Part shown: positions 11,354 to 20,411 of the stretch, one piece after another
Layout: the number at the start of each line of letters is the position of its first letter
Position numbering within the stretch: the stretch's first letter is position 1
Source of the DNA: Streptomyces bikiniensis
Lineage (GTDB): Bacteria > Actinomycetota > Actinomycetes > Streptomycetales > Streptomycetaceae
DNA length: 64,000 nucleotides
NCBI GenBank assembly: GCA_000716465.1
Contig: JNWL01000031.1
Span: 12,694-76,693 of the forward strand
Direction: 5' to 3'
Translations under genes and position numbers: made by a program
Notes under the pieces: model-generated
Databases searched by the model: none
The model's input: only the letters and a program-made list of their open reading frames with translations
What the model was told of the DNA's origin: nothing

Positions 11354-11980
11354 ATGCAAACGCCCCCTCCGCAGACCGAACGCACCGAGCCCACCGAGGC
11401 GGACGTCGCCGCCTTCGAGCTCCAGCTCGGCCGGCCGCCCCGCGGCCTGCGCGCCATCGCGCACCGCTGCCCCTGCGGGCAGCCGGACGTCGTCGAGACC
11501 GCGCCCCGGCTCCCCGACGGCACCCCGTTCCCCACCACGTACTACCTGACCTGCCCCCGGGCGGCCTCGGCCATCGGCACCCTGGAGGCCAACGGGGTCA
11601 TGAAGGAGATGCAGGCCCGGCTCGCCACCGACCCGGAGCTGGCCGACGCCTACCGGGCCGCGCACGAGGACTACCTCGCCCGCCGCGACGCCATCGAGGT
11701 CCTGGAGGGCTTCCCGAGCGCCGGCGGCATGCCGGACCGGGTCAAGTGCCTGCACGTCCTCGTCGGCCACTCGCTGGTCGCGGGCCCGGGCGTGAACCCG
11801 TTCGGCGACGAGGCGCTGGCGATGCTGCCGGAGTGGTGGGCCAAGGGCCCCTGCGTCACCCCGTGCGCGGCGCCGGAGGAGGAGGACGGCTGGACGGTCG
11901 AGGGCGACCGGGACGGCCACTTCGCCTTCAAGCCGGTCGACGACGCCGCCGACGCTTCCGGTGAGGGGGAGGGCAAGTGA
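11354..11980 (+). CDS. DUF501 family protein
   Basis: A 208-residue cytoplasmic protein of the DUF501 family. Its hallmarks are the LGRPPRGLRAIAHRCPCGQPDVVET opening, TYYLTCPRA, and the block MPDRVKCLHVLVGHSLVAGPGVNPFGDEAL. The conserved cysteines (CPCG, TCP, KCLH) could bind a metal. No reaction is known for the family. It is nearly always sandwiched between divIC and ppx, and its stop overlaps the ppx start by 4 bp (GTGA), pointing to translational coupling with the phosphatase. Confidence 0.9.
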   Translation: MQTPPPQTERTEPTEADVAAFELQLGRPPRGLRAIAHRCPCGQPDVVETAPRLPDGTPFPTTYYLTCPRAASAIGTLEANGVMKEMQARLATDPELADAYRAAHEDYLARRDAIEVLEGFPSAGGMPDRVKCLHVLVGHSLVAGPGVNPFGDEALAMLPEWWAKGPCVTPCAAPEEEDGWTVEGDRDGHFAFKPVDDAADASGEGEGK

Positions 11981-12891
11981 CCCGGGTCGCCGGAATCGAC
12001 TGCGGTACGAACTCCATCCGCCTGCTCGTCGCCGACGTGCACCCGGAGACGGGCGAGCTGGTCGAGCTGGACCGGCGGATGACGATCGTCCGGCTCGGGC
12101 AGGGCGTCGACCGGACCGGCCGGCTCGCCCCCGAGGCACTGGAGCGCACCTTCGCCGCCTGCCGCGCGTACGCCGCCGTGATCGAGGAGCTGGGCGCCGA
12201 GCGCGTCCGCTTCGTCGCCACCTCCGCCTCCCGCGACGCCGAGAACCGCGAGGACTTCGTGAACGGGGTCGTGGAGATCCTCGGCGTCGAGCCCGAGGTC
12301 ATCACCGGCGACCAGGAGGCCGCGTTCTCCTTCGCCGGCGCCACCGGCGAGCTGCCCGGCACCGAGACGTACCTGGTCGTGGACATCGGCGGCGGCTCCA
12401 CCGAGTTCGTCACCGGCACCGACCACGTCCGGGCCGCCCGCTCGGTCGACATCGGCTGCGTCCGGCTCACCGAGCGGCACGTCCGCCACGACCCGCCGAC
12501 CGCCGAGGAGGCCGAGGCGATCCGCGCCGACGTCCGGGCCGCGCTCGACCTGGCCGCCGAAGCCGTGCCGATCGACACGGCCGACGTCCTCGTCGGCCTG
12601 GCCGGCTCCGTCACCACCGTCGCCGCCATCGCCCTCGGCCTCCCCGCGTACGACTCCGAGAAGGTCCACCACTCCCGGATCTCCGCCGAGCAGGTCGCCG
12701 AGGTGACCGACCGGCTCCTCGCCTCCACCCACGACGAGCGGGCCGCGATCCCCGTGATCCACCCCGGGCGGGTCGACGTGATCGTCGCCGGGGCGCTCGT
12801 CCTGCGGGAGATCGTCGAGCGCGTCGGGGCCCGCGAGGTGGTCGTCAGCGAGCACGACATCCTCGACGGAATCGCCCTCTCCGTCGCGTAG
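11977..12891 (+). CDS. ppx: Ppx/GppA exopolyphosphatase
   Basis: A 304-residue member of the Ppx/GppA phosphatase family (actin-like ATPase fold) that releases phosphate from polyphosphate or hydrolyses pppGpp. The phosphate-1 loop GIDCGTNSIRLLVAD, the FVATSASRDAENREDF block, the phosphate-2 loop VVDIGGGSTEFVTG and the later GLAGSVTTVAAIALGL are visible. It is a short form lacking the C-terminal HD-like domain of E. coli Ppx, as usual in actinobacteria (Ppx1 type). The start is GTG 11977, overlapping DUF501; the transcript probably ends at the large hairpin at 13000-13063. Confidence 0.92.
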   Translation: MTRVAGIDCGTNSIRLLVADVHPETGELVELDRRMTIVRLGQGVDRTGRLAPEALERTFAACRAYAAVIEELGAERVRFVATSASRDAENREDFVNGVVEILGVEPEVITGDQEAAFSFAGATGELPGTETYLVVDIGGGSTEFVTGTDHVRAARSVDIGCVRLTERHVRHDPPTAEEAEAIRADVRAALDLAAEAVPIDTADVLVGLAGSVTTVAAIALGLPAYDSEKVHHSRISAEQVAEVTDRLLASTHDERAAIPVIHPGRVDVIVAGALVLREIVERVGAREVVVSEHDILDGIALSVA

Positions 12892-12979
12892 TCCGCCCCG
12901 CGGACCTCGATGGGAAGGCTCTATGCGTCGCATAGAGGGGTGCTATCGAGCCTTCCCGCGGGCCTCCGCCGGGAAAGTT

Positions 12980-12995
12980 CGTGAAGTTCTTCACA
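12980..12995 (+). promoter_or_regulatory. Possible Rex operator between ppx and ndh
   Basis: CGTGAAGTTCTTCACA matches the Rex-operator consensus TGTGAACGCGTTCACA in 11 of the 12 arm positions and keeps the 4-bp centre length. Rex senses the NADH/NAD ratio and controls respiratory genes in Streptomyces, and the next gene is ndh. Against it: it lies 310 bp before the ndh start and upstream of a terminator-like hairpin, so the link to ndh depends on where the ndh promoter is. Confidence 0.4.
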
Positions 12996-12999
12996 AGGA

Positions 13000-13063
13000 A
13001 AAGGGCCCTGAGGGAGTCCGAAGGGGGCCGTTGGGCCCTCCGAGGGGCGCCTCAGGGCCCTTT
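13000..13063 (+). terminator. Long hairpin after ppx
   Basis: AAAGGGCCCTGAGG (13000-13013) and its perfect reverse complement (13050-13063) form a 14-bp stem ending in TTT. The 36-nt loop is itself GC-rich, with short inverted repeats. It lies about 110 bp after the ppx stop and would separate ppx from ndh. Confidence 0.75.
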
Positions 13064-13148
13064 CGCAGGCGCGGAGGCCGATCCGCCCGGTGTTTCCATC
13101 GCGTGAACGGGGCCTCCGGTTCAGGGTTAAGGAAGGCTCTCCGGTCCA

Positions 13149-13218
13149 GTTCACGGGGGGTGAACAACGTTCGCCACTGCACCCCGGTTCCTTTGCAGGA
13201 ACATGACGTGGATCACGT
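13149..13218 (+). promoter_or_regulatory. Two dyads in the ndh upstream region
   Basis: GTTCAC-GGGGG-GTGAAC (13149-13165) and ACGTG-GAT-CACGT (13206-13218) are perfect inverted repeats within the 413-bp gap before ndh. Both are closer to the ndh start than the Rex-like site. They are candidate operators; I recognise neither as the site of a known regulator. The gap holds no supported gene. Confidence 0.35.
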
Positions 13219-13304
13219 GGGCGGCGGAGTGTAGCAGAGGTGTCCGGGAACCTTGTGAAGGGGCGCACGATCCCACCCCCCGGACGGGGTGGATACTCGA
13301 TGGC

Positions 13305-14684
13305 ATGAGCACCACGGAGCGTCCCAGGATCCTCGTAGTAGGCGGCGGGTACGTAGGCCTGTACGCAGCTCGGCGCATCCTCAAGAAGATGCGCTACGCG
13401 GAGGCGACCGTCACGGTCGTCGACCCGCGGTCGTACATGACCTACCAGCCCTTCCTCCCCGAAGCCGCCGCCGGCAGCATCTCGCCGCGCCACGTCGTCG
13501 TCCCGCTGCGACGCGTCGTCCGCGGAGCCGAGGTGCTCACCGGCCGGGTCACCACCATCGACCAGGACCGCAAGGTCGCCACGATCGCCCCGCTCGTCGG
13601 CGAGGCGTACGAGCTGCCCTTCGACTACCTGGTCATCGCGATGGGCGCCGTCTCCCGCACCTTCCCGATCCCCGGCCTCGCCGAGCAGGGCATCGGCATG
13701 AAGGGCATCGAGGAGGCCATCGGCCTGCGCAACCACGTCCTCGAACAGCTGGACAAGGCCGACTCGACCACCGACGAGGAGGTCCGCCGCAAGGCGCTGA
13801 CCTTCGTCTTCGTGGGCGGCGGCTTCGCCGGCGCGGAGACCATCGGCGAGGTCGAGGACCTGGCCCGGGACGCCGCGAAGTACTACCAGAACGTGTCGCG
13901 CGAGGACATGCGCTTCGTCCTGGTCGACGCGGCCGACAAGATCCTTCCCGAGGTCGGCCCCAAGCTCGGCCAGTACGGCAAGGAGCACCTGGAGAGCCGC
14001 GGGATCGAGATCTACCTCGAAACCTCCATGGACTCCTGCGTCGACGGCCACGTCGTGCTGAAGAACGGCCTGGAGGTCGACTCCAGCACGATCGTGTGGA
14101 CCGCCGGCGTCAAGCCGAACCCGGCGCTCTCCCGCTTCGGTCTGCCGCTCGGCCCCCGCGGCCACGTGGACTGCAACGAGAAGCTCCAGATCAACGGCCT
14201 CGACTACGCGTGGGCCGCGGGCGACAACGCCCAGGTCCCCGACATGGTCGGCCGCCGCGCGGGCAACCCGAACGCCTGGTGCCCGCCGAACGCCCAGCAC
14301 GCCCTGCGCCAGGCCAAGGTCCTCGGCGACAACGTGGTGGCCGGCATGCGCGGCTTCCCGCAGAAGGAGTACAGCCACGCCAACAAGGGCGCGGTGGCCG
14401 GACTCGGTCTGCACAAGGGCGTCGCCATGATCGTCATGGGCAAGGTGAAGATCAAGCTCAAGGGCCGTCTCGCCTGGTACATGCACCGCGGCTACCACGG
14501 CATGGCGATGCCGACCTGGAACCGCAAGATCCGCGTCTTCGCCGACTGGACCCTGGCGATGTTCCTCAAGCGCGAGGTCGTCTCGCTCGGCGCCATCGAG
14601 TCGCCGCGCGAGGAGTTCTACGAGGCCGCCAAGCCCGCCCCCGCCCCGGCCGCCCCGGCGCAGGAGAAGGCCAAGGCCTCCTGA
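13305..14684 (+). CDS. ndh: Type II NADH dehydrogenase (Ndh family)
   Basis: A 459-residue membrane-associated flavoprotein that passes electrons from NADH to menaquinone without pumping protons. The FAD-binding RILVVGGGYVGLYAARRILKK is at the N terminus, the NADH-binding FVFVGGGFAGAETIGEVEDL near residue 170, and the second FAD motif in LDYAWAAGDNAQVPD. The C-terminal region (KIKLKGRLAWYMHRGYHGM) is the amphipathic quinone-site and membrane-anchor part of NDH-2. The last 15 residues are an Ala/Pro tail. ATG 13305 is chosen because it starts just before the Rossmann motif. The long upstream region carries several dyads, including a Rex-like one. Confidence 0.92.
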   Translation: MSTTERPRILVVGGGYVGLYAARRILKKMRYAEATVTVVDPRSYMTYQPFLPEAAAGSISPRHVVVPLRRVVRGAEVLTGRVTTIDQDRKVATIAPLVGEAYELPFDYLVIAMGAVSRTFPIPGLAEQGIGMKGIEEAIGLRNHVLEQLDKADSTTDEEVRRKALTFVFVGGGFAGAETIGEVEDLARDAAKYYQNVSREDMRFVLVDAADKILPEVGPKLGQYGKEHLESRGIEIYLETSMDSCVDGHVVLKNGLEVDSSTIVWTAGVKPNPALSRFGLPLGPRGHVDCNEKLQINGLDYAWAAGDNAQVPDMVGRRAGNPNAWCPPNAQHALRQAKVLGDNVVAGMRGFPQKEYSHANKGAVAGLGLHKGVAMIVMGKVKIKLKGRLAWYMHRGYHGMAMPTWNRKIRVFADWTLAMFLKREVVSLGAIESPREEFYEAAKPAPAPAAPAQEKAKAS

Positions 14685-14749
14685 GGCTCCGACCGTAAGA
14701 GTCGCAGGAGCAGGACCGCAGCAACTCGCAGTGCCCGCAGTACCCCCGC

Positions 14750-14785
14750 AAGGGCCGTCCGCCATCCGTGGTGCGGACGGCCCTT
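14750..14785 (+). terminator. Hairpin after ndh
   Basis: AAGGGCCGTCCGC (14750-14762) and its exact complement GCGGACGGCCCTT (14773-14785) form a 13-bp stem with a 10-nt loop in the gap between ndh and the methyltransferase gene. Confidence 0.85.
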
Positions 14786-14892
14786 CGCGCGTTTTGCCGA
14801 CTCGTTGCACCGGGCCGGGAGTGCCGGTGACCACCGACGGTGTTCCCTTGGTGACGGACATTTCTGGGGCACTGATCACGGAGGTGGGGACC

Positions 14893-16200
14893 ATGGCCGA
14901 CGCCGCGCCGCGGCTGGCGACTCTCGCGGAAGAACTCCTCGGAGGACCGCTCCCGGTCCGGCTGCGGGCCTGGGACGGCAGCGAGGCCGGCCCCGCCGGC
15001 GCCCCCGTCCTGATCCTCCGCGACCGCCGCGCCCTGCGCCGGATGATCTGGAAGCCCGGCGAACTGGGCCTGGTCCGCGCCTGGGTGGCCGGCGAACTCG
15101 ACGTCGAGGGGGACCTGTACGAGGTCCTGGACCGGCTCTCCGGACTCCTCTGGGAGCGCGACGGCGACTCCCCGGGCCTGCTCGCCGCCGCCCGCGACCC
15201 CCGGCTGCGCGCCGCCGCCCGCTCCCTGCTCCGGCTCGCCGGGCCGCTGCCGCCGCCCGCGCCGCCGGCCGAGGAGGTCCGCGGCCGCAGCGGCGGCCGG
15301 CACACCAGACGCCGCGACCGGCAGGCGATCAGCCACCACTACGACGTGGGCAACGACTTCTACGCCCTGGTCCTCGGGCCCTCGATGGTCTACTCGTGCG
15401 CCTACTGGCCGGCCGGCGGCACCGGCGGCACCCTGGAGGAGGCCCAGCGCGCCAAGCTCGACCTGGTCGCCCGCAAGCTGGCCCTGAAGGAGGGCGACCG
15501 GCTCCTCGACGTGGGCTGCGGCTGGGGCTCCATGGCCCTGCACGCCGCCCGGGAGTACGGCGCCCGGGTCGTCGGCGTCACCCTCTCCCGCGAACAGGCC
15601 GCTCACGCCCGCAAGCGGATCGCCGAGGAGGGCCTGGCGGACCGGATCGAGATCCGCGTCCAGGACTACCGGGACGTCGCCGACGGCCCGTACGACGCGA
15701 TCTCCTCCATCGGCATGGCCGAGCACGTCGGCGCCGTGAAGTACCGGGAGTACGCCGACACCCTGTACGGGCTCCTCCGGCCCGGCGGGCGGCTCCTCAA
15801 CCACCAGATCTCCCGGCGCCCCGAGCCCGACGAGGCCGCCTACGCGATCGACCCCTTCATCGACGCGTACGTCTTCCCCGACGGCGAACTCGCCCCCATG
15901 GGCCGCACCCTGACGACCCTGGAGGACGCCGGCTTCGAGGTCCGGGACGTGCAGGCCCTCCGCGAGCACTACGCCCTGACCCTGCGCCGCTGGGTGGCCA
16001 ACCTGGAGGCGGAGTGGGACCGGGCCGTCCGGCTCGTCTCGCCGGGCCGGGCCCGCGTGTGGCGGCTCTACATGGCCGCCTCCGCCGTCTCCTTCGAACG
16101 CAACCGGATCGGCGTGAACCAGTTCCTCGCCGTGAGGACCCCGGCGTCGGGGACGAGCGGACTGCCGCTGCGGACGCGGGTCTGGGACGAGAAGGCCTGA
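14893..16200 (+). CDS. Cyclopropane-fatty-acyl-phospholipid synthase-like methyltransferase
   Basis: A 435-residue SAM-dependent methyltransferase of the CFA/mycolic-acid-cyclopropanase family, which modifies unsaturated acyl chains of membrane phospholipids. The N-terminal helper domain has the family's VLILRDRRALRRMIWKPGELGLVRAWVAGELDVEGDLY. A linker with RQAISHHYDVGNDFYALVLGPSMVYSCAYW leads to the SAM motif LLDVGCGWGSMALHAAREYGARVVGVTLS (from about residue 205) and the bicarbonate-site region with SSIGMAEHVG. ATG 14893 has GGAGGTGGGGA just upstream; longer in-frame starts lack an RBS. Hairpins on both sides make it a single-gene unit. Confidence 0.9.
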   Translation: MADAAPRLATLAEELLGGPLPVRLRAWDGSEAGPAGAPVLILRDRRALRRMIWKPGELGLVRAWVAGELDVEGDLYEVLDRLSGLLWERDGDSPGLLAAARDPRLRAAARSLLRLAGPLPPPAPPAEEVRGRSGGRHTRRRDRQAISHHYDVGNDFYALVLGPSMVYSCAYWPAGGTGGTLEEAQRAKLDLVARKLALKEGDRLLDVGCGWGSMALHAAREYGARVVGVTLSREQAAHARKRIAEEGLADRIEIRVQDYRDVADGPYDAISSIGMAEHVGAVKYREYADTLYGLLRPGGRLLNHQISRRPEPDEAAYAIDPFIDAYVFPDGELAPMGRTLTTLEDAGFEVRDVQALREHYALTLRRWVANLEAEWDRAVRLVSPGRARVWRLYMAASAVSFERNRIGVNQFLAVRTPASGTSGLPLRTRVWDEKA

Positions 16201-16219
16201 CCGCGGCGCGCGTACGGGA

Positions 16220-16254
16220 AAGGGCCGGCCTCCCGGAGGGGGAGGCCGGCCCTT
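16220..16254 (+). terminator. Bidirectional hairpin between the methyltransferase and the ABC permease
   Basis: AAGGGCCGGCCTCC (16220-16233) pairs perfectly with GGAGGCCGGCCCTT (16241-16254) across a 7-nt loop. The flanking genes converge here, so it can serve both strands. Confidence 0.9.
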
Positions 16255-16275
16255 CGCCGGTGGCGCGGTGAGGCG

Positions 16276-18807
16276 TTACTCGGTCTTGATGGCGGCGAGC
16301 ATGTTCAGGCGGGCCGCGCTGCGGGCCGGCCACAGCGAGGCGAGGACGCCGACCAGACCGGCCAGGACCAGGAAGACGCCGATCCGCTCCCAGGGCAGGA
16401 CCAGGGCGTAGCCCGGCAGGCTGCTCTTGAACGTCTCGCCGATCGCCCAGCCGAGGAACGCGCCCAGGCCGATGCCGACGACCGCGCCGAACACCGAGAT
16501 GACCACGGCCTCCAGACGGACCATCCGCTTCACCCGGCGCCGGTCGAGGCCGATCGCGCGGAGCATGCCGATCTCCTGCTGGCGCTCGAAGACGGACATC
16601 GCGAGGGTGTTGACGACCCCGAGGACGGCGATGATCAGGGCCATGCCGAGCAGGCCGTACACGATGTTCAGGAGCATGTTGATCGGGCCGCCGAAGGCGT
16701 CGCGGATGTCCTTGTGGTTCATCACCGTGATGCCCGGGTTGTCGCCCATGGCCTTCGACAGCGCCTCGGCGTTGGCGGCGGAGGCGCCGCCTTCCATCGC
16801 GACGTAGACCTCCCGCGTGTAGGGCTGCTGCTCGTGGGCGTTGATCAGCTTGCGGTCGATCATGACGGGGGAGACGAACTCGCTCTCCTCGTAGATCGCG
16901 CCGACGGTCAGCTTGCCCTTGGCCTTGTCCAGGTACTCGACCGGGACCGTGTCGCCGACCTTCAGGCCGCGCTTCTCGGCGGTCCTGTCGGCGATCGCGA
17001 TCTGCCCCTGTCCGAGCGAGGCCAGCGAGCCGTTCACGACGTGGAGGTTGAGGACCTTCTCGATGTCGCCGGGGGTGACGCCGGAGGCCGAGACGTACGA
17101 GCCCTCGATCTCCAGGGCGCCGGCCTGCTGCGGGGAGACGGCCGTGACGCCGGGGGCCTTCGCCAGGGCGGCGATGGCCTCCTCGCTCAGGCTGTCGCCG
17201 CTGGCCATGGTGACCATGTAGTCGGCCTTGATCTGGTCGACGGTCATCTTGTCGATGGCCGTGCCGACGGTCGCGCCGATCACCGAGAGGCCGGTGACCA
17301 GGGTCAGGCCGATGGCGAGCGCGGAGGCGGTGGCGCCGGTGCGGCGCGGGTTGCGGACCGCGTTCAGTCCGGCGAGCTTGCCGGAGATGCCGAACAGGCC
17401 GACGAAGAACGGGCGGATCAGGGCGATCACGGGCCGCGACAGCATCGGGATGAGCACGATCACGCCGATGAGGGTGAGGAACGCGCCGCCCGCGATGAGC
17501 ATGCGGCCCTCGTCGCCGCCCTGGCCCGCGCCGAGCACGATCAGGACGACGCCGAGCGCGGTGAACGCGGCACCGACGGAGTTCCGCAGGACGAGCGACT
17601 TGGTGCTCGCGGTGGCGTGCACGCTGTTCATGGCGGCGACCGGCGGGATCTTCGCGGCGCGGCGGCCGGGCAGCCAGGCGGCGAGCATGGTGATCAGGAC
17701 GCCGACGGCGAACGCGGAGACGACGGGCGCGGGGCCGACGACCAGGCCGCCGGCCGGGATCTTCAGGTCGAAGGCGTTCATGGCCGACCGGAGCGCGACC
17801 GCCAGGCCGACGCCCAGGACGAGGCCGACGGTCGAGGCGACCAGGCCGACCAGACCGGCCTCGGCGAGGACGGAGCGGGTGATCTGCCTGCGCGAGGCGC
17901 CGACCGCGCGCATCAGGGCCAGTTCCTTGGTGCGCTGGGCGACCAGCATCGTGAAGGTGTTGGCGATGAGGAAGACGCCGACGAAGAGCGCGATGCCCGC
18001 GAAGCCCAGGAGCACCTGGTTGAGCGCGCCGAGCCCGGCCTCGATGTCCTCGGCCTGCCGGTCGGCGAGGGCCTGCCCGGTCTGGGCGGTGGCCTGCTTC
18101 GGGACCACCTTCAGGACCTCGTCGAGCAGCTTGTCCGGCTGCGCGCCGGAGGCGGCCGTGACGGTCAGCTCCTGGAAGTACCCGGGCTTCAGGTACAGCT
18201 TCTGGGCCACGGAGGTCTCGAAGAGGACGAGGCTGCCGCCGGCGTTGACGGCGCCGTCCTCGGTGGTGAAGACACCGGAGAGGACGTACTCCTTCACCGG
18301 GCCGTTGGTGGCCACGCGGACGGTGTCGCCGACCTTGTAGCCGCCCTTGTCGGCGGACGCCCGGTCGAGCGCGATCTGGTCGGCGCGGACCGGCCCGCCG
18401 CCCGAGGCGAAGTCGTACGCGCGGTCCTTGCCGTCCTTGCCGGGGGCGAAGTTGGTGCCCTTGTTGGACCAGCCGACGCCGATCAGCTTGCCGTTCTTGT
18501 CGGGCACGCCCGCGAAGCCGCCGACGCGCGGGGCGACGGAGGCGACCCCGTCGAGCCCGGCGACCTCGTCGACGTCCTTCTGGGAGAGGCCGGGCGCCTG
18601 CCGGGCGTCCTCGGGGTTCGGGTGCATCTCGACGGCGACGGCGACGTCGTCGTAGCTCTTCGCCGACTGGTTGCGGAAGGCCTGGGAGAGGGTGTCGGTG
18701 AAGACGAGGGTGCCGGAGACGAAGGCCACGCCGAGCATCACGGCGAGGACGGTCATCAGCAGTCTCGCCTTGTGCGCGAGCACGTTGCGCAGGGCGGTAC
18801 GGAACAT
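16276..18807 (-). CDS. ABC transporter permease of the MacB/FtsX (LolCE-like) type
   Basis: An 843-residue permease with ten predicted membrane segments. There is one at the N terminus (LLMTVLAVMLGVAFVSGTLVF), then a large extracellular MacB_PCD-like domain, an FtsX core (about 265-385), a second helix pair and extracellular domain, and a second FtsX core near the C terminus (with LAMSVFERQQEIGMLRAIGLDRRRVKRMVRLE). Such duplicated permeases pair with a LolD-like ATPase and usually export or extract lipoproteins, peptides or drugs by mechanotransmission. The ATPase gene lies 80 bp upstream on the same strand. The substrate is unknown. Confidence 0.9.
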   Translation of the reverse strand: MFRTALRNVLAHKARLLMTVLAVMLGVAFVSGTLVFTDTLSQAFRNQSAKSYDDVAVAVEMHPNPEDARQAPGLSQKDVDEVAGLDGVASVAPRVGGFAGVPDKNGKLIGVGWSNKGTNFAPGKDGKDRAYDFASGGGPVRADQIALDRASADKGGYKVGDTVRVATNGPVKEYVLSGVFTTEDGAVNAGGSLVLFETSVAQKLYLKPGYFQELTVTAASGAQPDKLLDEVLKVVPKQATAQTGQALADRQAEDIEAGLGALNQVLLGFAGIALFVGVFLIANTFTMLVAQRTKELALMRAVGASRRQITRSVLAEAGLVGLVASTVGLVLGVGLAVALRSAMNAFDLKIPAGGLVVGPAPVVSAFAVGVLITMLAAWLPGRRAAKIPPVAAMNSVHATASTKSLVLRNSVGAAFTALGVVLIVLGAGQGGDEGRMLIAGGAFLTLIGVIVLIPMLSRPVIALIRPFFVGLFGISGKLAGLNAVRNPRRTGATASALAIGLTLVTGLSVIGATVGTAIDKMTVDQIKADYMVTMASGDSLSEEAIAALAKAPGVTAVSPQQAGALEIEGSYVSASGVTPGDIEKVLNLHVVNGSLASLGQGQIAIADRTAEKRGLKVGDTVPVEYLDKAKGKLTVGAIYEESEFVSPVMIDRKLINAHEQQPYTREVYVAMEGGASAANAEALSKAMGDNPGITVMNHKDIRDAFGGPINMLLNIVYGLLGMALIIAVLGVVNTLAMSVFERQQEIGMLRAIGLDRRRVKRMVRLEAVVISVFGAVVGIGLGAFLGWAIGETFKSSLPGYALVLPWERIGVFLVLAGLVGVLASLWPARSAARLNMLAAIKTE

Positions 18808-18887
18808 GGGGTGTCCTGAACGGAGGGGTGGGGCGGACGGAGGTCGGGGGCGCGGGGCGCCGCGCTACGAGGCCGGGCCTGGCGGCG

Positions 18888-19658
<771 letters not shown>

Positions 19659-19853
19659 GAGGAGGACTCCTGTCACTGCTGGGCTGTTTCGGGAACCCCT
19701 CCATCGTGTCGAGCGTTCCGCCCCGGAGCGTCCGCCCACGTGCCCGTTCCCGGGGCAGTCTGGAGTCGGACCGGGGACCCCGTCCCTCCTCCTGAGGTAT
19801 GACCGGACCCCCGAGAGCCGCCGCCCGGGGGCCTCCGCGCGGAGGTGACACAA

Positions 19854-20081
19854 ATGCGACGACTTTTCGTCATTCCACGGGGTGCGGGTTTGCGCCTGCG
19901 ACCCCGGTCACAGTTCGCCGAAAAGGCCCCTACCTGGACTGACGCACCCTCAGGCCTCAATAAAATAAGACAACATCAGAGGCGATCTTCCGCTGAACGG
20001 GGGAAGCGCCCCGATAGGCTCATGTGCCAACGCGGAGCTTCGCGACGCCCGGATGGTGGAATGCAGACACGGCGAGCTTAA
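19854..20081 (+). CDS. Possible small ORF running into bldA (doubtful)
   Basis: A 75-codon ORF (MRRLFVIPRGAGLRLRPRSQ at its start) begins with an ATG placed 5-6 bases after a perfect GGAGGTGA ribosome-binding sequence. It is rich in Arg, has no recognisable domain and overlaps the bldA gene by 35 bases. Its TAA stop (20079-20081) is the three bases of the tRNA anticodon. The AT-richer stretch AATAAAATAAGACAACATC inside it argues against ordinary coding. It may be a coincidence or a leader peptide; no function is claimed. Confidence 0.2.
   Translation: MRRLFVIPRGAGLRLRPRSQFAEKAPTWTDAPSGLNKIRQHQRRSSAERGKRPDRLMCQRGASRRPDGGMQTRRA
19993..20020 (+). promoter_or_regulatory. Probable bldA promoter
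   Basis: CTGAAC (19993-19998), a 16-bp spacer and TAGGCT (20015-20020) make a plausible HrdB-type promoter. Transcription would start near 20027, about 20 bases before the mature tRNA 5' end. The 388-bp gap 19659-20046 otherwise holds the doubtful 75-codon ORF and a short AT-rich patch at 19958-19978. Confidence 0.5.
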
Positions 20082-20131
20082 ACCTCGCTGGCCTTCGGGC
20101 CGTACCGGTTCGAGTCCGGTTCCGGGCACCA
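20047..20131 (+). tRNA. bldA: tRNA-Leu (anticodon UAA), the bldA tRNA
   Basis: The acceptor stem is GCCCGGA (20047-20053) with TCCGGGC (20121-20127), then discriminator A and an encoded CCA (20129-20131). The anticodon stem GCGAG/CTCGC (20072-20076, 20084-20088) encloses the loop CTTAAAC with anticodon TAA at 20079-20081. A long variable arm (GGCC-TTCG-GGCC) marks a class II leucine tRNA, and the T-arm CCGGTTCGAGTCCGG is regular. It is the tRNA that reads the rare UUA codon; in Streptomyces it controls aerial growth and antibiotic production because TTA is confined to a few regulatory and accessory genes. Confidence 0.96.
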
Positions 20132-20150
20132 CCGATGTCAGTGCCGCCGA

Positions 20151-20177
20151 CCGGCGGGGGAGTCCGTTCTCCGCCGG
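20151..20177 (+). terminator. Hairpin after bldA
   Basis: CCGGCGG (20151-20157) can pair with CCGCCGG (20171-20177) about 20 bases after the tRNA end. This is a plausible transcript end. The rest of the 280-bp gap to 20411 is GC-rich and shows no gene. Confidence 0.4.
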
Positions 20178-20411
20178 CCCCGCCGGCCCCGCCGGGCCCC
20201 GGGGAGACCGGGGCGCACTCCACGCGCACCTCGGACACCCCCCCGGACGTGCCCGTGCGCACCCCGGACGCTCCGCAGGTACGGAGCGGATCGCTCCGTT
20301 CCTCCCGCTCACCGGCCCGTCCGTCCGGGCGCCCGCAGCGACCCCGAGGGGCGTCGACCGCCCCTGTTACCCTAAGGGCCCCTCCGCCTCCTGTTAGGTT
20401 CTTATGTCGAC

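Noticed and set aside
12980..12995. Firm call of ndh as a Rex target
   Set aside because: The site is 310 bp from the start codon and separated by a terminator-like stem, so it is reported only as a candidate.
12921..15305. 794-codon open frame on the minus strand opposite ndh and the methyltransferase
   Set aside because: It is antisense to two clear genes and the product is a low-complexity mix of Gly, Arg, Val and Asp. Long antisense frames are a by-product of 73% GC with strong GC3 bias.
16714..18819. 701-codon plus-strand frame opposite the ABC permease
   Set aside because: Same artefact; the minus strand carries a full FtsX-type permease with the expected codon bias.
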